Assembly (NCBI GenBank): GCA_903909435.1
Contig: CAIVVT010000127.1
Span: 1 to 64,000, forward strand
Direction of reading: 5' to 3'
Source: an uncultured Acidobacteriia bacterium
GTDB lineage: Bacteria; Acidobacteriota; Terriglobia; Bryobacterales; Bryobacteraceae
Length of the DNA stretch: 64,000 nt
This document shows positions 52,149-61,765 of the stretch, piece after piece. Position 1 is the first letter of the stretch; each line of letters opens with the position of its first letter. The translations under genes were made by a program, and so were the position numbers. A model generated the notes under the pieces. It was not told the origin of the DNA and searched no databases. It saw only the letters and a list, made by a program, of their open reading frames with translations.

Positions 52149-52430
52149 ATGGCTATTCGCGTCAATGGATCCGACAAGCTCTACAACCGCATCGCAGTTC
52201 TGCGCGCGGAGCGCGGACTTGGCCGAGCCGAACTTGCCAGCGCTCTGGGAGTCAGCTACCAGACCATCGGCTATATGGAGCGCGGCGAATACAACCCCAG
52301 CCTGGAACTTGCGTTCCGGGTTTCCGAGTACTTTGGACTGCCGGTAGAGGCGATTTTTGCGCGTGCGCCGTTTCGGCGAATGAGCGAGGAACTGTACGGC
52401 GAACGGCCGGGCAAGGAGGAGCCGACGTGA
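52149..52430 (+). CDS. XRE-family transcriptional regulator
   Basis: A 93-residue helix-turn-helix protein of the Cro/CI type (residues about 9-65): ELASALGVSYQTIGYMERGE is the recognition segment, followed by YNPSLELAFRVSEYFGLPVE. A Glu-rich tail (SEELYGERPGKEEPT) ends it. It lies just after a palindrome that overlaps its promoter, so self-repression is likely. It overlaps the membrane protein gene by four bases (GTGA), which suggests joint control of that protein. Confidence 0.85.
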   Translation: MAIRVNGSDKLYNRIAVLRAERGLGRAELASALGVSYQTIGYMERGEYNPSLELAFRVSEYFGLPVEAIFARAPFRRMSEELYGERPGKEEPT

Positions 52431-52996
52431 ACTGGAGCATGATCTGGAAAGGCTGGAATGCTCACCTGGAGCGGATGCGGCGCTTACCCACCCGGCGAGA
52501 GCGCAGACGCTGGGTCGCGGTGTTGTTCCTGAGCATGGCCACCGGGGATACGCTCATCGTTGCTAACAAGACGCCTGACGGAACCTCGTCATTATGGGGC
52601 CTGCTCGGCGGGTTGATCGGCCTCTTGTCGGTGTTGCTGGTCTGGAATCGGCTGGTCGCCTGGTCGATGCCCGTGGTCACAATGCCGCACTGGCCCGAAA
52701 TTTCGGTAGACGAACGGCAGCAGTTCGTGCGAGACCGATCCTTTCGCCGGGCCTACCAAGCTGTCTTCCTCCTGACGCTGGTTGCAGCCGTCGCGACCCA
52801 CATTTTCCAGGATGATCTGCCAGGAATTCTGCGTCGAATCTCCGCATTGCACCTGCTTCCTGTAGCGACAACTCAGATTATCATCTTCATTGCCACGCTG
52901 CCGATCGCTTGCCTCGCCTGGACCGAGCCGGACGAATCGGAGGGGAAACGGGAAGACGACCTCGGAGGTCAAGAGGGATCTACCGCAGGTTCATAG
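52427..52996 (+). CDS. four-helix membrane protein, co-encoded with the XRE regulator
   Basis: A 189-residue protein with a basic N-terminus (RRLPTRRERRRWVAVLF), hydrophobic segments at about 28-45, 56-78, 108-124 and 145-165, and a charged C-terminal tail (EPDESEGKREDD). The first two form a hairpin-like pair, and the cytoplasmic side is probably the basic end. The start is a GTG inside the end of the XRE gene. Similar XRE plus small membrane protein pairs are common, but their roles are mostly unknown. No family was recognised. Confidence 0.7.
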   Translation: MNWSMIWKGWNAHLERMRRLPTRRERRRWVAVLFLSMATGDTLIVANKTPDGTSSLWGLLGGLIGLLSVLLVWNRLVAWSMPVVTMPHWPEISVDERQQFVRDRSFRRAYQAVFLLTLVAAVATHIFQDDLPGILRRISALHLLPVATTQIIIFIATLPIACLAWTEPDESEGKREDDLGGQEGSTAGS

Positions 52997-53041
52997 TTCA
53001 ATTTGAGGAACGGGTTCCGCGGCGCGCGGTGGGGCACCCGC

Positions 53042-54103
53042 CTATTTCGGCTTCTTTTCGGTGTCGCCAGCCTGACCGGCTTCGGTGTCGAAGGTGATCA
53101 CGGCGTCGGCGCTGTACTTGCGATAGTTGCGGAACTCCGTCTCGTTCTTCACCAGCAGACGACCTTCGCGCATTCGCATTTCAGAGTTCATCGGCAGCAG
53201 AAACTGCTTGCCGGAGATGTCCTGGTAGCCGTAATTGAGCGTGCTTTTCGCTTCCTGAATCGGGAACGAAGTGGGGATGCCCTCCGCGATCAGCGTCAAG
53301 CGCATCACCACGGGCACTTCCCGGTCGATGAAGATGGAGCCCGAGTAGGCCGGGCTGTAAACCTGTTCGCCGTTGTTCCAGTCGATGGACCACTTCGAAT
53401 GGGCGCGGGCCACGTGGTAGTGGTAGACCAGACAGATCCGGCCGTCGAGTTTGGCCCACCGTTCAAACGCGAACTCAGCCGCGGTCTCCGGTTCGAAAAC
53501 CTGCTTGAGCATGGTTCCAAACTCGCCGCTGGAAATAGCGCCGCCGAGTTTCTGGTAATCCTTGTTGCTCAGCTTGCCTCCGACCGAGATCACCTTGTAG
53601 TCTTCCTTCTGGTCGAAGTAGCTTAAGCGAGTGGCGACCGAGTCCACCTGCTGGAAGTAGTCGGTCCCCTGCGGATCGACGTAGCGGCGGGTGTATTGCA
53701 GGCACAGGAAGTCCGGTAGATGGGTGGTGTAGTCCAGCGCGATCTCGCGCGCTTCGGACAGAATCCGGTCCTGGTCGGCTACCGAAGGCGGAGGCATTGG
53801 CGCCGGTGGAGGCGTGTCTGCTTTCACCATGTCGGCGGGCACCGGCAGGCTCTTGGATGCCTCCTGCATTTCCTTGAGTTGCTCGGTGGTTTCGGGGCCC
53901 GGGCCCTCGGCCACCATCATCATCAGGTCGCGGTCGGCTAGACGTTCGGTCAGCTTGTATAGCCTCAGGTACTTGACCACCTGCTTGTCGGGGAACTTCT
54001 TTTCGACGGAGGAATGGACGAACTGCTTCAACTGGGCTACGGTGATTGACGTTTGTCCAATCGCCAGCGACACGGCGGCGAAGACGAGAAGAAGGGCTCT
54101 CAT
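53042..54103 (-). CDS. secreted protein of unknown function, acidobacterial type
   Basis: A 353-residue protein with a signal peptide (MRALLLVFAAVSLAIGQ). After a short helical region comes a Pro-rich linker (TPPPAPMPPPS), then a domain with AREIALDYTTHLPDFLCLQY and SGSIFIDREVPVVMRLTLIAE. I recall similar proteins in several acidobacterial genomes without known function. It is the last of four minus-strand exported-protein genes (56906 to 53042), 4 bp after the SGNH gene. Confidence 0.7.
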   Translation of the reverse strand: MRALLLVFAAVSLAIGQTSITVAQLKQFVHSSVEKKFPDKQVVKYLRLYKLTERLADRDLMMMVAEGPGPETTEQLKEMQEASKSLPVPADMVKADTPPPAPMPPPSVADQDRILSEAREIALDYTTHLPDFLCLQYTRRYVDPQGTDYFQQVDSVATRLSYFDQKEDYKVISVGGKLSNKDYQKLGGAISSGEFGTMLKQVFEPETAAEFAFERWAKLDGRICLVYHYHVARAHSKWSIDWNNGEQVYSPAYSGSIFIDREVPVVMRLTLIAEGIPTSFPIQEAKSTLNYGYQDISGKQFLLPMNSEMRMREGRLLVKNETEFRNYRKYSADAVITFDTEAGQAGDTEKKPK

Positions 54104-54107
54104 GGCA

Positions 54108-55256
54108 TCAGAATAGACGCATCCGCCGCTTCTGGGGTTGTGCCTGAACCGGTCCCAGGGTCTTATCTATGGCAGATAACGCCAGCGGGGCCATAATCCG
54201 GTAGCCTGCCGGGTTGGGGTGCAGGCCATCGTCGGAGTATTCCTTGGTCAGCATCGTCCGCACGTCCATCAGCGGCTGGAAGTAGTTCAGATAGACGTAC
54301 CCGCGCTTCTGGGTGAACGCCATCAACCAGTCATTCAATGCTCGAATCACCTGCGGCGAGCGCTTTTTCGACTGCTCGAAGGCCGGATTGATCGACATGT
54401 TGTAGTCGTGCACCGGGAGGACCGAGGAGAGAATCACTTTGATTTTATAGTGGTCGGCCAGGTCGCATATCGCGGTCAGGTTACTCTCGGTGGTCACGAT
54501 ATCCACGCCGCGTCCGATGTCGTTGGTGCCTGCGAGGATCACCACCGTAGAAGGGCGAAGCGACACCACGTCGTTCAGGAAACGCCCCAGCATCTGCCCG
54601 GTGATCTGACCGCTGATTCCGCGGTTCAGGAAGTCTTTATTGGGGAAATACTCATTCAGCCGCCAGCCGTCCGTGATGGAGTCGCCGAGAAACACGACAC
54701 GCGGGTTGCCTGATTGGGGAGCCGGTAGTTTCAGATTGTCGTCCGCGTAGCGCCGAACGTTGTCCCGGTCGGGGTCGCGCAGATCGACCTGCACCTGCTG
54801 GAGTTGGGATTGAAAGTAGACCTCTGTACGGGTAACGGCCTCGCGCAGTTCGGCGAATTGGCGGACGGACTCGTCAGGGAAGGGTACCGGCTTGGGCAGG
54901 GTGTCCGATAGCAGCAGGTAGGCGCGGACGTTCGCCAGCCAACGGTAGTGCAGTTGCGGGTTGCGAAACCCGAGGAACCGGAGGCTTTCCAGCGTTTGCC
55001 TGGCGTTGTCGATCAACGGCTTGGCGGCGCGCGTCAAATCCGGTAGGAAGATGCCGCCAGCCTCCATCAGCTGCAGCGTACGCTCGTAGAGCCTGATCGC
55101 TTGTGCGTCGCTCAACCGCCCGTCGTTTGCAGCCGCAGGCGCTGGTGCCGCCGCCGGTGCGGACGTCTGAGCGGCGGCTGTCGGGACCGAGTCGCCTACC
55201 GTCAGGGCAAGCATAGCCGCCGCGGTCAGGATTCTCGCAATAACCGAACTGCTCAC
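54108..55256 (-). CDS. SGNH/GDSL-type hydrolase
   Basis: A 382-residue protein with a signal-like N-terminus (ILTAAAMLALTVGDSVPTAAA) and a helical insert of about 130 residues before the catalytic domain. Block I is VVFLGDSITDGW (Ser nucleophile), block II NRGISGQ (Gly), block III GTNDIGRG (Asn), block V DGLHPN (Asp/His). The SGNH fold cleaves esters of sugars, lipids or peptidoglycan modifications; the substrate is unknown. GTG 55256 follows the DUF3108 stop by one base and has AAGGA upstream. No lipobox was found. Confidence 0.85.
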   Translation of the reverse strand: MSSSVIARILTAAAMLALTVGDSVPTAAAQTSAPAAAPAPAAANDGRLSDAQAIRLYERTLQLMEAGGIFLPDLTRAAKPLIDNARQTLESLRFLGFRNPQLHYRWLANVRAYLLLSDTLPKPVPFPDESVRQFAELREAVTRTEVYFQSQLQQVQVDLRDPDRDNVRRYADDNLKLPAPQSGNPRVVFLGDSITDGWRLNEYFPNKDFLNRGISGQITGQMLGRFLNDVVSLRPSTVVILAGTNDIGRGVDIVTTESNLTAICDLADHYKIKVILSSVLPVHDYNMSINPAFEQSKKRSPQVIRALNDWLMAFTQKRGYVYLNYFQPLMDVRTMLTKEYSDDGLHPNPAGYRIMAPLALSAIDKTLGPVQAQPQKRRMRLF

Positions 55257-55257
55257 A

Positions 55258-56007
55258 TCAATTCCTTTCGACTTTTTCAAGTTGCAGCGTAATCGTGCCG
55301 ACGTAGAACGGCAGCTGAATCCGGAGTTGGATGGGCAAGTGGCGTTCATCGTCGGTCATCCAGACGAACAACCGTCCCTTGCGACCATAAAAAGCGCCGC
55401 CAAACACGAAGGCCTCATAACGGGTGGACGGGAACTGGCCCAGCGGGGTGCGCACCAGTTCTTTTTCCTGTGCTTCCACGCGGATATTGGCCGTCTTCTT
55501 ACCGTCGGAGATCGGGATCGTCCACGAACTCCCCGGCTTCGGGTAGGTCTCGCGCAGTTGCCTGAGGGCGCCGGTGAGGTCGTACACGCAACCGGGGATA
55601 TCGCTTTCTTTTTGGGTTGTGACGACATCTCTCGCGACGTCCCGCTCCACGAAGGTCGCCTTGCGCCGCTGTTTGTCGAAACTGGCGTGAATCTCGCGAT
55701 TGCGCCGTCCCTCCTGGAGTTTGAAGACCAGATTCTTGTTGCAGCCCTGATCGTCGCGCGTGAGCGTGTAGTTGTCTTCCACGTGGAACAGCCGCGAGAC
55801 CAGCCCCGAGCTGAAGAGCTTCATGACCGTCGTGCGATCGCTCAGGTTGTAGACTTCGATATCTCCCGCACGGACGAAGCGCCACTCGGCGCTGTAGTGC
55901 AGGACCTCGGTGGACGAAGATGCCGCCTGAGCGCCGGCGCGATCCACGCCGCCCACGGCATACAGGACCAACAGCAGCGCCTCAGCGAGCGCCTTGCGCA
56001 AAGTCAT
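55258..56007 (-). CDS. DUF3108 secreted protein
   Basis: A 249-residue protein with a signal sequence (LAEALLLVLYAVGGVDRAGA). EVLHYSAEWRFVRAGDIEVY, VYDLTGALRQLRETY and GKKTANIRVEAQEKELV fit the DUF3108 family, beta-rich periplasmic proteins of unknown role. The tail includes GRLFVWMTDDERHLPIQLR, also family-typical. ATG 56007 has GGAG immediately upstream; an in-frame TTG at 56013 is an alternative. It directly precedes the SGNH hydrolase gene. Confidence 0.8.
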   Translation of the reverse strand: MTLRKALAEALLLVLYAVGGVDRAGAQAASSSTEVLHYSAEWRFVRAGDIEVYNLSDRTTVMKLFSSGLVSRLFHVEDNYTLTRDDQGCNKNLVFKLQEGRRNREIHASFDKQRRKATFVERDVARDVVTTQKESDIPGCVYDLTGALRQLRETYPKPGSSWTIPISDGKKTANIRVEAQEKELVRTPLGQFPSTRYEAFVFGGAFYGRKGRLFVWMTDDERHLPIQLRIQLPFYVGTITLQLEKVERN

Positions 56008-56117
56008 CTCCAATCAGTTTGACAGAACGCGGAAAGGGCCCGCAAACGCTTACTGAGAAATGCGGTGCCGGTTGTGCACATCCCGCACCGGCGCTCGGCT
56101 GCGCTTCCAGGCACCGT

Positions 56118-56906
56118 TCAGTTGCCTTGCGCCGCGCCGGAACCCGGTGCCGCGCCATGCGGCTTGGCGAGCGCGCTGACGGTCGCGTTGAGCGTGGTCC
56201 GAAGGGACTCTCGAGGGACGCTTGTGACCATGGGACGGACAATGAAATCGAGCACCGGGGGGATGCCGCGCGACAGCGAGATCGAACGGCACTCCAGGTA
56301 TACTCCGTTTTCCCGCGGCTCGAGCAGCCAATAGGAATTTAGTCTCCACAGGAATCCGTGGCCCGTGCCTGCCGGCAGTTCCTTTCCCCCACTCACCTCA
56401 GTGAGCTTGACCGAGCGCGACACTTTGGCCCAGCGGCCCTTGCCGAGCGAACGGTACTCGGCCTCGTATTCGCTGTTGAGCGTAACGGTGATCACCTTTT
56501 TCTTCACCAGCCGGAGTGAGAGCCGCCAACGGTTTCCGTCGTGGCTGAGCGCGCGCGAATCGATGACCTCCGGGGCATAAATCGTTTTGTAGTTGGCGTA
56601 GTCCTGCAAGACCGCCAAGGCCTGTCCCACGGTCGCGCCCGGCGCAAATGTGGCCGCCTTCCAGTCGTGGATCAGGCCCCCAGGCACCTCGATCAGGGAG
56701 TTCCTATCTCCCGCCGCAATGACCACCTCGCCTGGACCGGGAGAGAGGCGTGCCTGCCAGTCCATGCGGGCCTCGGCGTTCTTTTGGTATTCGTCGAATT
56801 CCTGATTGGTTCTTGGTGCAAGCTCGGTCATGAACTGCGCCGGCAGAACCGGCGTTAATGCCAGCCAAAGCCCGAGCCCGAAGAAGCTGAAGCCATATCG
56901 CGCCAT
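56118..56906 (-). CDS. secreted SRPBCC/START-like protein
   Basis: A 262-residue protein with a signal peptide (GLGLWLALTPVLPAQF). GATVGQALAVLQDYANYKTI, VITVTLNSEYEAEY and RLNSYWLLEPRENGVYLECR look like a lipid-binding SRPBCC (helix-grip) fold, with the long C-terminal helix at RESLRTTLNATVSALA. The domain assignment is tentative. It is the first of four minus-strand genes encoding exported proteins. The 110-bp gap before the DUF3108 gene allows a separate promoter. ATG 56906 gives the signal peptide. Confidence 0.65.
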   Translation of the reverse strand: MARYGFSFFGLGLWLALTPVLPAQFMTELAPRTNQEFDEYQKNAEARMDWQARLSPGPGEVVIAAGDRNSLIEVPGGLIHDWKAATFAPGATVGQALAVLQDYANYKTIYAPEVIDSRALSHDGNRWRLSLRLVKKKVITVTLNSEYEAEYRSLGKGRWAKVSRSVKLTEVSGGKELPAGTGHGFLWRLNSYWLLEPRENGVYLECRSISLSRGIPPVLDFIVRPMVTSVPRESLRTTLNATVSALAKPHGAAPGSGAAQGN

Positions 56907-57056
56907 CGGCTCTATCTTAGACCGCTTGCACGGTCTTGCCTTCACTCTGGCCCAGTAGTTCGATGTGTAAACTCCGTGATAGACCGGCCGCGGTTCAAGC
57001 TGTGACCCGTTGCTCTGAGTTGGGGCGCCGCGCGAGTCGGGCGCAGAACTCGCGCC

Positions 57057-57536
57057 TTAGTAGGGAATCCGGTCTGGTTGTTTCAACCAGGCCTGGAACG
57101 CTTGCTTCCCCTCATCCTGAAGCAGGCGCACCGTTGGCAGCTTGCGTTCGCCCACGGCCAGTGGGATCTGCTCGTACAGGAGAGAATCGTCAAAGCCCGC
57201 ACCGGCCGCATCCTCACGACTCCCCGCAAAGTAGAGTGCGTCCAGGCGGGCCCAGTAAATGGCACTGAGGCACATCGGGCAAGGCTCGCAACTTGAGTAG
57301 ATGGTGCACCCCTGAAGCGAGAAGCGCGACAGTCTCCGGCAAGCCTCGCGGATGGCGCAGACCTCCGCATGCGCGGTCGGATCCATTTCGGCGGTCACGC
57401 GATTCGTGCCCTCCGAGATGATCTCAACGCCAGTGGCTATCACCGCGCCGAACGGACCGCCGGCGCCAGACCTGGCATTGGTGGATGCCAGCTTCAGCGC
57501 GCGTCGAAGATGGCTCAGGTGGATTTGGTTGGACAC
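57057..57536 (-). CDS. nucleoside/guanine deaminase
   Basis: A 159-residue zinc deaminase of the CMP/dCMP-guanine deaminase fold. The catalytic motif is AHAEVCAIREA (HAE) and the zinc Cys pair is in CEPCPMCLSAIYWARLD. GGPFGAVIATGVEIISEGTN fits guanine deaminases (GuaD type) better than TadA, and YEQIPLAVGERKLPTVRL at the end likewise. It would hydrolyse guanine to xanthine or a related base. GTG 57536 is chosen; an upstream TTG at 57560 is possible. No purine genes are adjacent. Confidence 0.82.
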   Translation of the reverse strand: MSNQIHLSHLRRALKLASTNARSGAGGPFGAVIATGVEIISEGTNRVTAEMDPTAHAEVCAIREACRRLSRFSLQGCTIYSSCEPCPMCLSAIYWARLDALYFAGSREDAAGAGFDDSLLYEQIPLAVGERKLPTVRLLQDEGKQAFQAWLKQPDRIPY

Positions 57537-57675
57537 CACTAACAAGTATCGCGCTGGCAACTTGGCGCAGTTACTCCTTGGGACCGCAAGCCATTGGGCC
57601 GCTAACGTCAGCGACCCTCCGTTTCCGTCTTAGCCCGCGGAGCGTTACAACCAGTCATCGTCACTGGCGGCGTGG

Positions 57676-57993
57676 TTACCGGGAAATGCGGATTTCGCTG
57701 ATCTGGATGACAGGCGCGACATCGGTGTAATTTGGGATGTCCGCCTGCAGTTTCTCAGCATGCGGCACGAACGCAGAGTAGAAAGCATCGGCGGAATCGA
57801 AGCGCAGATGGCACCCCGCCGCGTAGGTTGGAGTTTGGTCGGGCGTCGCACCGCTGATGCCTTGGTCAACCGTTACACCCCGCAGCGCAGGGCTCAACAA
57901 GCGAATAGTCATTGGCATGTGTTGATTGAGGTAGTAGTCGATGTCGAAGCGACTATCTGGCGTGTTTAAGTACAGGATGCTGACTTGGATCAT
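57676..57993 (-). CDS. EthD-family protein
   Basis: A 105-residue dimeric alpha/beta-barrel protein of the EthD family: IQVSILYLNTPDSRFDIDYY, then HMPMTIRLLSPALRGVTVD with the conserved His. These small proteins are associated with ether or other xenobiotic degradation, but many have no known reaction. ATG 57993 has AAGG about five bases upstream; an upstream in-frame ATG at 58080 would add residues without family match and lies in the sod terminator. Confidence 0.8.
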   Translation of the reverse strand: MIQVSILYLNTPDSRFDIDYYLNQHMPMTIRLLSPALRGVTVDQGISGATPDQTPTYAAGCHLRFDSADAFYSAFVPHAEKLQADIPNYTDVAPVIQISEIRISR

Positions 57994-58033
57994 AACCTTG
58001 GCCCCTTCCCGGTCGAGCAGATTGGCGGCCCGC

Positions 58034-58078
58034 ACAAAAAACCGCCTGCTTGACAGGGATCCGTCGGCAGGCGGTTTC
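58034..58078 (-). terminator. Rho-independent terminator of the superoxide dismutase gene
   Basis: An eleven-base perfect stem (AAACCGCCTGC at 58039-58049, GCAGGCGGTTT at 58067-58077) with a 17-base loop and a T-rich run on the minus strand. It lies 15 bases after the sod stop codon at 58093 and just before the EthD gene. Confidence 0.85.
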
Positions 58079-58092
58079 AAAAGGACCCGAAA

Positions 58093-58704
<612 letters not shown>

Positions 58705-58903
58705 TCAAAACCCTCCTACGCTCATAGTTGATGAACCGGTCTCCTATAAAGATTCAGCACATCCGGAATGAAGGCGCCCGCCTGAGTTCGCGGCTAGATT
58801 GGCTTGTCGCCTGCGATCTCTAGCGGCCGTTCCTCGAGCGGTCTACCACATTGGGACAAACTCATGGGGATATAAACTGCCGCAATCGTGTTAAAGTCCT
58901 GCT

Positions 58904-59401
58904 GTGCCTCCGACAAACGTGCCGAATCCGGAGGGGAACACAACTCCACCTATGTCCCCTGAAGCCCAGCTCGCCGGATTTCTAGCCAAATATACTCCGG
59001 AGATTGCCGAACTTGCGGAAGGCGCTCTGGCCAAGATGCGGTCGTACTTGCCCGGTGCGACCGAACTGGTGTACGACAATTACAACGCGCTGGCGATTGG
59101 TTTCGGCCCGTCGGAGCGCGCGAGCGAGGCCATTTTCTCGATTGCGCTCTACCCGCGCTGGGTCAGCCTGTTCTTCCTGCATGGGGCGGGTCTGCCGGAT
59201 CCTGACCGTCTGCTGCAAGGCACCGGCACTGCCGCGCGCCACATGATTCTGAAGAGTCCCGACACGCTGGATGAGCCAGGGGTACAGGTGTTGATCGAGC
59301 ACGCCCTGCTGAGCGCGGCCGTTCCAATCGACCCGACGCGGCCGGGCCAGTTGCTGATCAAGTCCGTTTCCGCGAATCAACGCTCGCGCCGGCCGGCCTG
59401 A
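58904..59401 (+). CDS. DUF1801-like protein
   Basis: A 165-residue protein. After a Pro-rich start, AQLAGFLAKYTPEIAELAEG and the segment YDNYNALAIGFGP, then IALYPRWVSLFFLHGAGLPD, resemble the YdhG/DUF1801 fold, small proteins of unknown or iron-related function. The start is a GTG at 58904; an ATG at 58952 (MSPEAQ) is also possible. It faces the gatA gene and stands alone. Confidence 0.6.
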   Translation: MPPTNVPNPEGNTTPPMSPEAQLAGFLAKYTPEIAELAEGALAKMRSYLPGATELVYDNYNALAIGFGPSERASEAIFSIALYPRWVSLFFLHGAGLPDPDRLLQGTGTAARHMILKSPDTLDEPGVQVLIEHALLSAAVPIDPTRPGQLLIKSVSANQRSRRPA

Positions 59402-59469
59402 GTAGTGAAGTGGGCTGAAAGCCGCGATTGCAGGCTCCGCAGCGCCGCCCCACCAAAGTCACCTCGGCC

Positions 59470-60912
59470 CTATACTTGGAACCCGCCGGAACGCTCGAAA
59501 GCAGCCGCCAGTCGGAACATGCCGGGCTCGTCGAAGTGCCGGGCGAGAATCTGCACTCCTACAGGCAATCCGGCTCCGGTCGTCCCGCACGGCACGCTCA
59601 TGCATGGAATCCCGGCGAGCGAACCGGTGATGGTGTAGATGTCGCTGAGGTACATCTCCAGCGGATCGTCGAGTTTCTCACCCAGCCGGAAAGCCGGGAA
59701 TGGGGAGACGGGCGCAATCAAGGCGTCCACCTGCTCGAACGCTCGTGAGAAATCGCGCGCGATCAGTGCTCGCACCCGCTGTGCTTTCAAGTAGTAGGCG
59801 TCGTAGTAGCCCGCGCTCAGCACGTACGTGCCTAGCATGATGCGCCGCTTCACCTCCGCGCCGAAGCCCTCGCCGCGCGTGAGTTTGTACATTTCCGAGA
59901 GCGTCTTCGCCTGGGCCGAGCGCATGGTGTAGCGCACGCCATCGTAGCGCGCCAGGTTGGCGCTTGCCTCGGCCGTACAGACGATGTAGTAGCAGGCGAT
60001 GGCGTACTCGGTGTGCGGCAGGCTGATCTCCACCGTCTCGCAACCGCTCTGCCTGAGCAGATCAATGCCCTTCTCAATTTGGTCCCGCGTTTCGTTAGCG
60101 AGACCGGCAAAGTACTCCTTCGGCAGCCCGATTCTGAAGCCCTTAACGTCCTTCCGCATTGCTGGACCGTAGTCGGGTACGGGCGCGAAGGCGCTGGTCG
60201 AGTCCATGGCGTCCCGGCCGGCAATCGTCTGGAGCAGCGTCGCGGCGTCTTCCACGTTTCGGGCAAACGGCCCGATGTGGTCCAGCGAACTGGCAAATGC
60301 GACCAGGCCGTAGCGTGAGACTCGTCCGTAGGTCGGCGTCACGCCTACCACTCCACAGAAGCTGGCGGGCTGACGAATCGAGCCGCCCGTGTCGGAGCCG
60401 AGTGCGACCACCGAGGTGCCCTGGGCAACGGTCGCAGCCGGACCGCCACTCGATCCGCCCGGCACGCGATCGAGCGCCACCGGGTTGCGCACCGGCCCGT
60501 ATGCCGAGTTCTCATTCGACGAACCCATGGCGAATTCGTCGCAGTTCGCCTTGCCCAAGATGATTCCGCCGGCTGCTTCGAGCCGCTCCACGGCGGTGGC
60601 GTCGTAGGGCGGGATGAAAGTCTCGAGAATCTTCGAACCACAGGTCGTAGTCAGCCCTTTGGTGACGATCACGTCCTTGACGGACACGGGAACGCCTGCC
60701 AGGGCGCCCGGATCCTCGCCGCGGGCCAGTTTGTCGTCTACGCGCCCGGCGGCGGCCAGAGCCCGCTCGGGACTGAAGGCCAGGAAGGCGTTTGTTTTGG
60801 GGTTCTCGGCTGCTGCGAAACTCAAGGCATCCTGCGTCAGTTCCGTGGCGCTGAAGCGTTTGGCTGCAAGGCCTTCACGAATTGTGGAGATGGTCAGATT
60901 TCGAACGTCCAT
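59470..60912 (-). CDS. gatA: glutamyl-tRNA(Gln)/aspartyl-tRNA(Asn) amidotransferase subunit A
   Basis: A 480-residue amidase that releases ammonia from glutamine for transamidation of misacylated tRNA. The catalytic Ser-cisSer-Lys triad is Lys in VPVSVKDVI (near 77), Ser in PGGSSGGPAATVA and Ser in GSDTGGSIRQPAS. The family's C-terminal region SLAGIPCMSVPCG and PVGVQILARHFDE is present. ATG 60912 starts MDVRNLTIST. gatC precedes it by 32 bp, but gatB is not in the window. Confidence 0.96.
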   Translation of the reverse strand: MDVRNLTISTIREGLAAKRFSATELTQDALSFAAAENPKTNAFLAFSPERALAAAGRVDDKLARGEDPGALAGVPVSVKDVIVTKGLTTTCGSKILETFIPPYDATAVERLEAAGGIILGKANCDEFAMGSSNENSAYGPVRNPVALDRVPGGSSGGPAATVAQGTSVVALGSDTGGSIRQPASFCGVVGVTPTYGRVSRYGLVAFASSLDHIGPFARNVEDAATLLQTIAGRDAMDSTSAFAPVPDYGPAMRKDVKGFRIGLPKEYFAGLANETRDQIEKGIDLLRQSGCETVEISLPHTEYAIACYYIVCTAEASANLARYDGVRYTMRSAQAKTLSEMYKLTRGEGFGAEVKRRIMLGTYVLSAGYYDAYYLKAQRVRALIARDFSRAFEQVDALIAPVSPFPAFRLGEKLDDPLEMYLSDIYTITGSLAGIPCMSVPCGTTGAGLPVGVQILARHFDEPGMFRLAAAFERSGGFQV

Positions 60913-60944
60913 GGATTCCCCGCTGCTGGTCGAACGCGCCCGCG

Positions 60945-61244
60945 CTACCGCTCGATTACCTTCGGCACCTTGAACTGGCCCGCGCCGGACTGCGACGCAT
61001 TGGCCAGGGCCGTCGCGTTGTCGAGGGTGGCTCCCACCACGTCGGGTCGTAGCGTAGCCGTTTCCCCGGCGTCGAACAACACCTGGGCCATCGGCTCCAC
61101 GTCGCTGGTGTCCAATTCGTTGAGCTTGTCGATGTGGGTCAGGATCTCGTCGAGATCCTTGGCCATGCGGGCGATTTCCTGGTCGCTGAGATGGAGGTTG
61201 GCGAGATCCGCGATGGCGCGCACCTCGGGTTCGGTCAGTTTCAC
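60945..61244 (-). CDS. gatC: glutamyl-tRNA(Gln)/aspartyl-tRNA(Asn) amidotransferase subunit C
   Basis: A 99-residue GatC, the small linker protein of the GatCAB complex. KLTEPEVRAIADLANLHLSD and DLDEILTHIDKLNELDTSDV are diagnostic, and LRPDVV is in the usual place near residue 66. The GTG start overlaps the DUF721 gene by four bases. It is followed by gatA. Confidence 0.95.
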   Translation of the reverse strand: MKLTEPEVRAIADLANLHLSDQEIARMAKDLDEILTHIDKLNELDTSDVEPMAQVLFDAGETATLRPDVVGATLDNATALANASQSGAGQFKVPKVIER

Positions 61245-61645
61245 GCGCCGGCCTTTCTGCGGGAGATACGGTAGACGTAATCGAGCGAAGGATCCGCAAT
61301 GCCCGAGGGGTCGGTGGCGAACAGTCCGGTACTCCGCGCGGGTTCCTCGCGTTGCGGCGGGCGCCGCCGCGCGCCCACCCTGAACTCGATCTCGACAGGA
61401 GCCGATTCCAAGAGATGCTTGCGGAGATTGCCCAGGATCTGCGGAGTCAGTGCGGCCAGGTTCTTCTGCCAGAGCACATCCTCTGCCTCCACCACGATGC
61501 GTCCCTTCTCGAACGAAGTGACGCGCGTTCTGGATGCGATCCTGTAGCCCACGGCGGCGGGCCAGGCCGAGGCGGCCAACTGAGTGGCCGTCAGCGTGCC
61601 GCTAGCCGACCGGAGGCGGCTTAAAATGCGTCCTGCTCGTTCCAT
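61241..61645 (-). CDS. DUF721/DciA-like protein
   Basis: A 134-residue protein. LTATQLAASAWPAAVGYRIA and TRVTSFEKGRIVVEAEDVLW match the DUF721 fold, which in several bacteria includes DciA, the loader of the DnaB helicase. The C-terminal part is disordered and basic. Whether it has the DciA function is not provable here. It is followed by gatC with a four-base overlap, so all three genes form one operon. Confidence 0.8.
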   Translation of the reverse strand: MERAGRILSRLRSASGTLTATQLAASAWPAAVGYRIASRTRVTSFEKGRIVVEAEDVLWQKNLAALTPQILGNLRKHLLESAPVEIEFRVGARRRPPQREEPARSTGLFATDPSGIADPSLDYVYRISRRKAGA

Positions 61646-61765
61646 GCTGGGGCTGAAGCGGAATCGTCATTTTAGCATGCGCGCACGAGCTGGCCTGACA
61701 CTTGATTGACCGTCTGGTCTGGGTCGAATGAATGGTGTTAGTGCGTCCAGACGGAAAGCGGTGGG

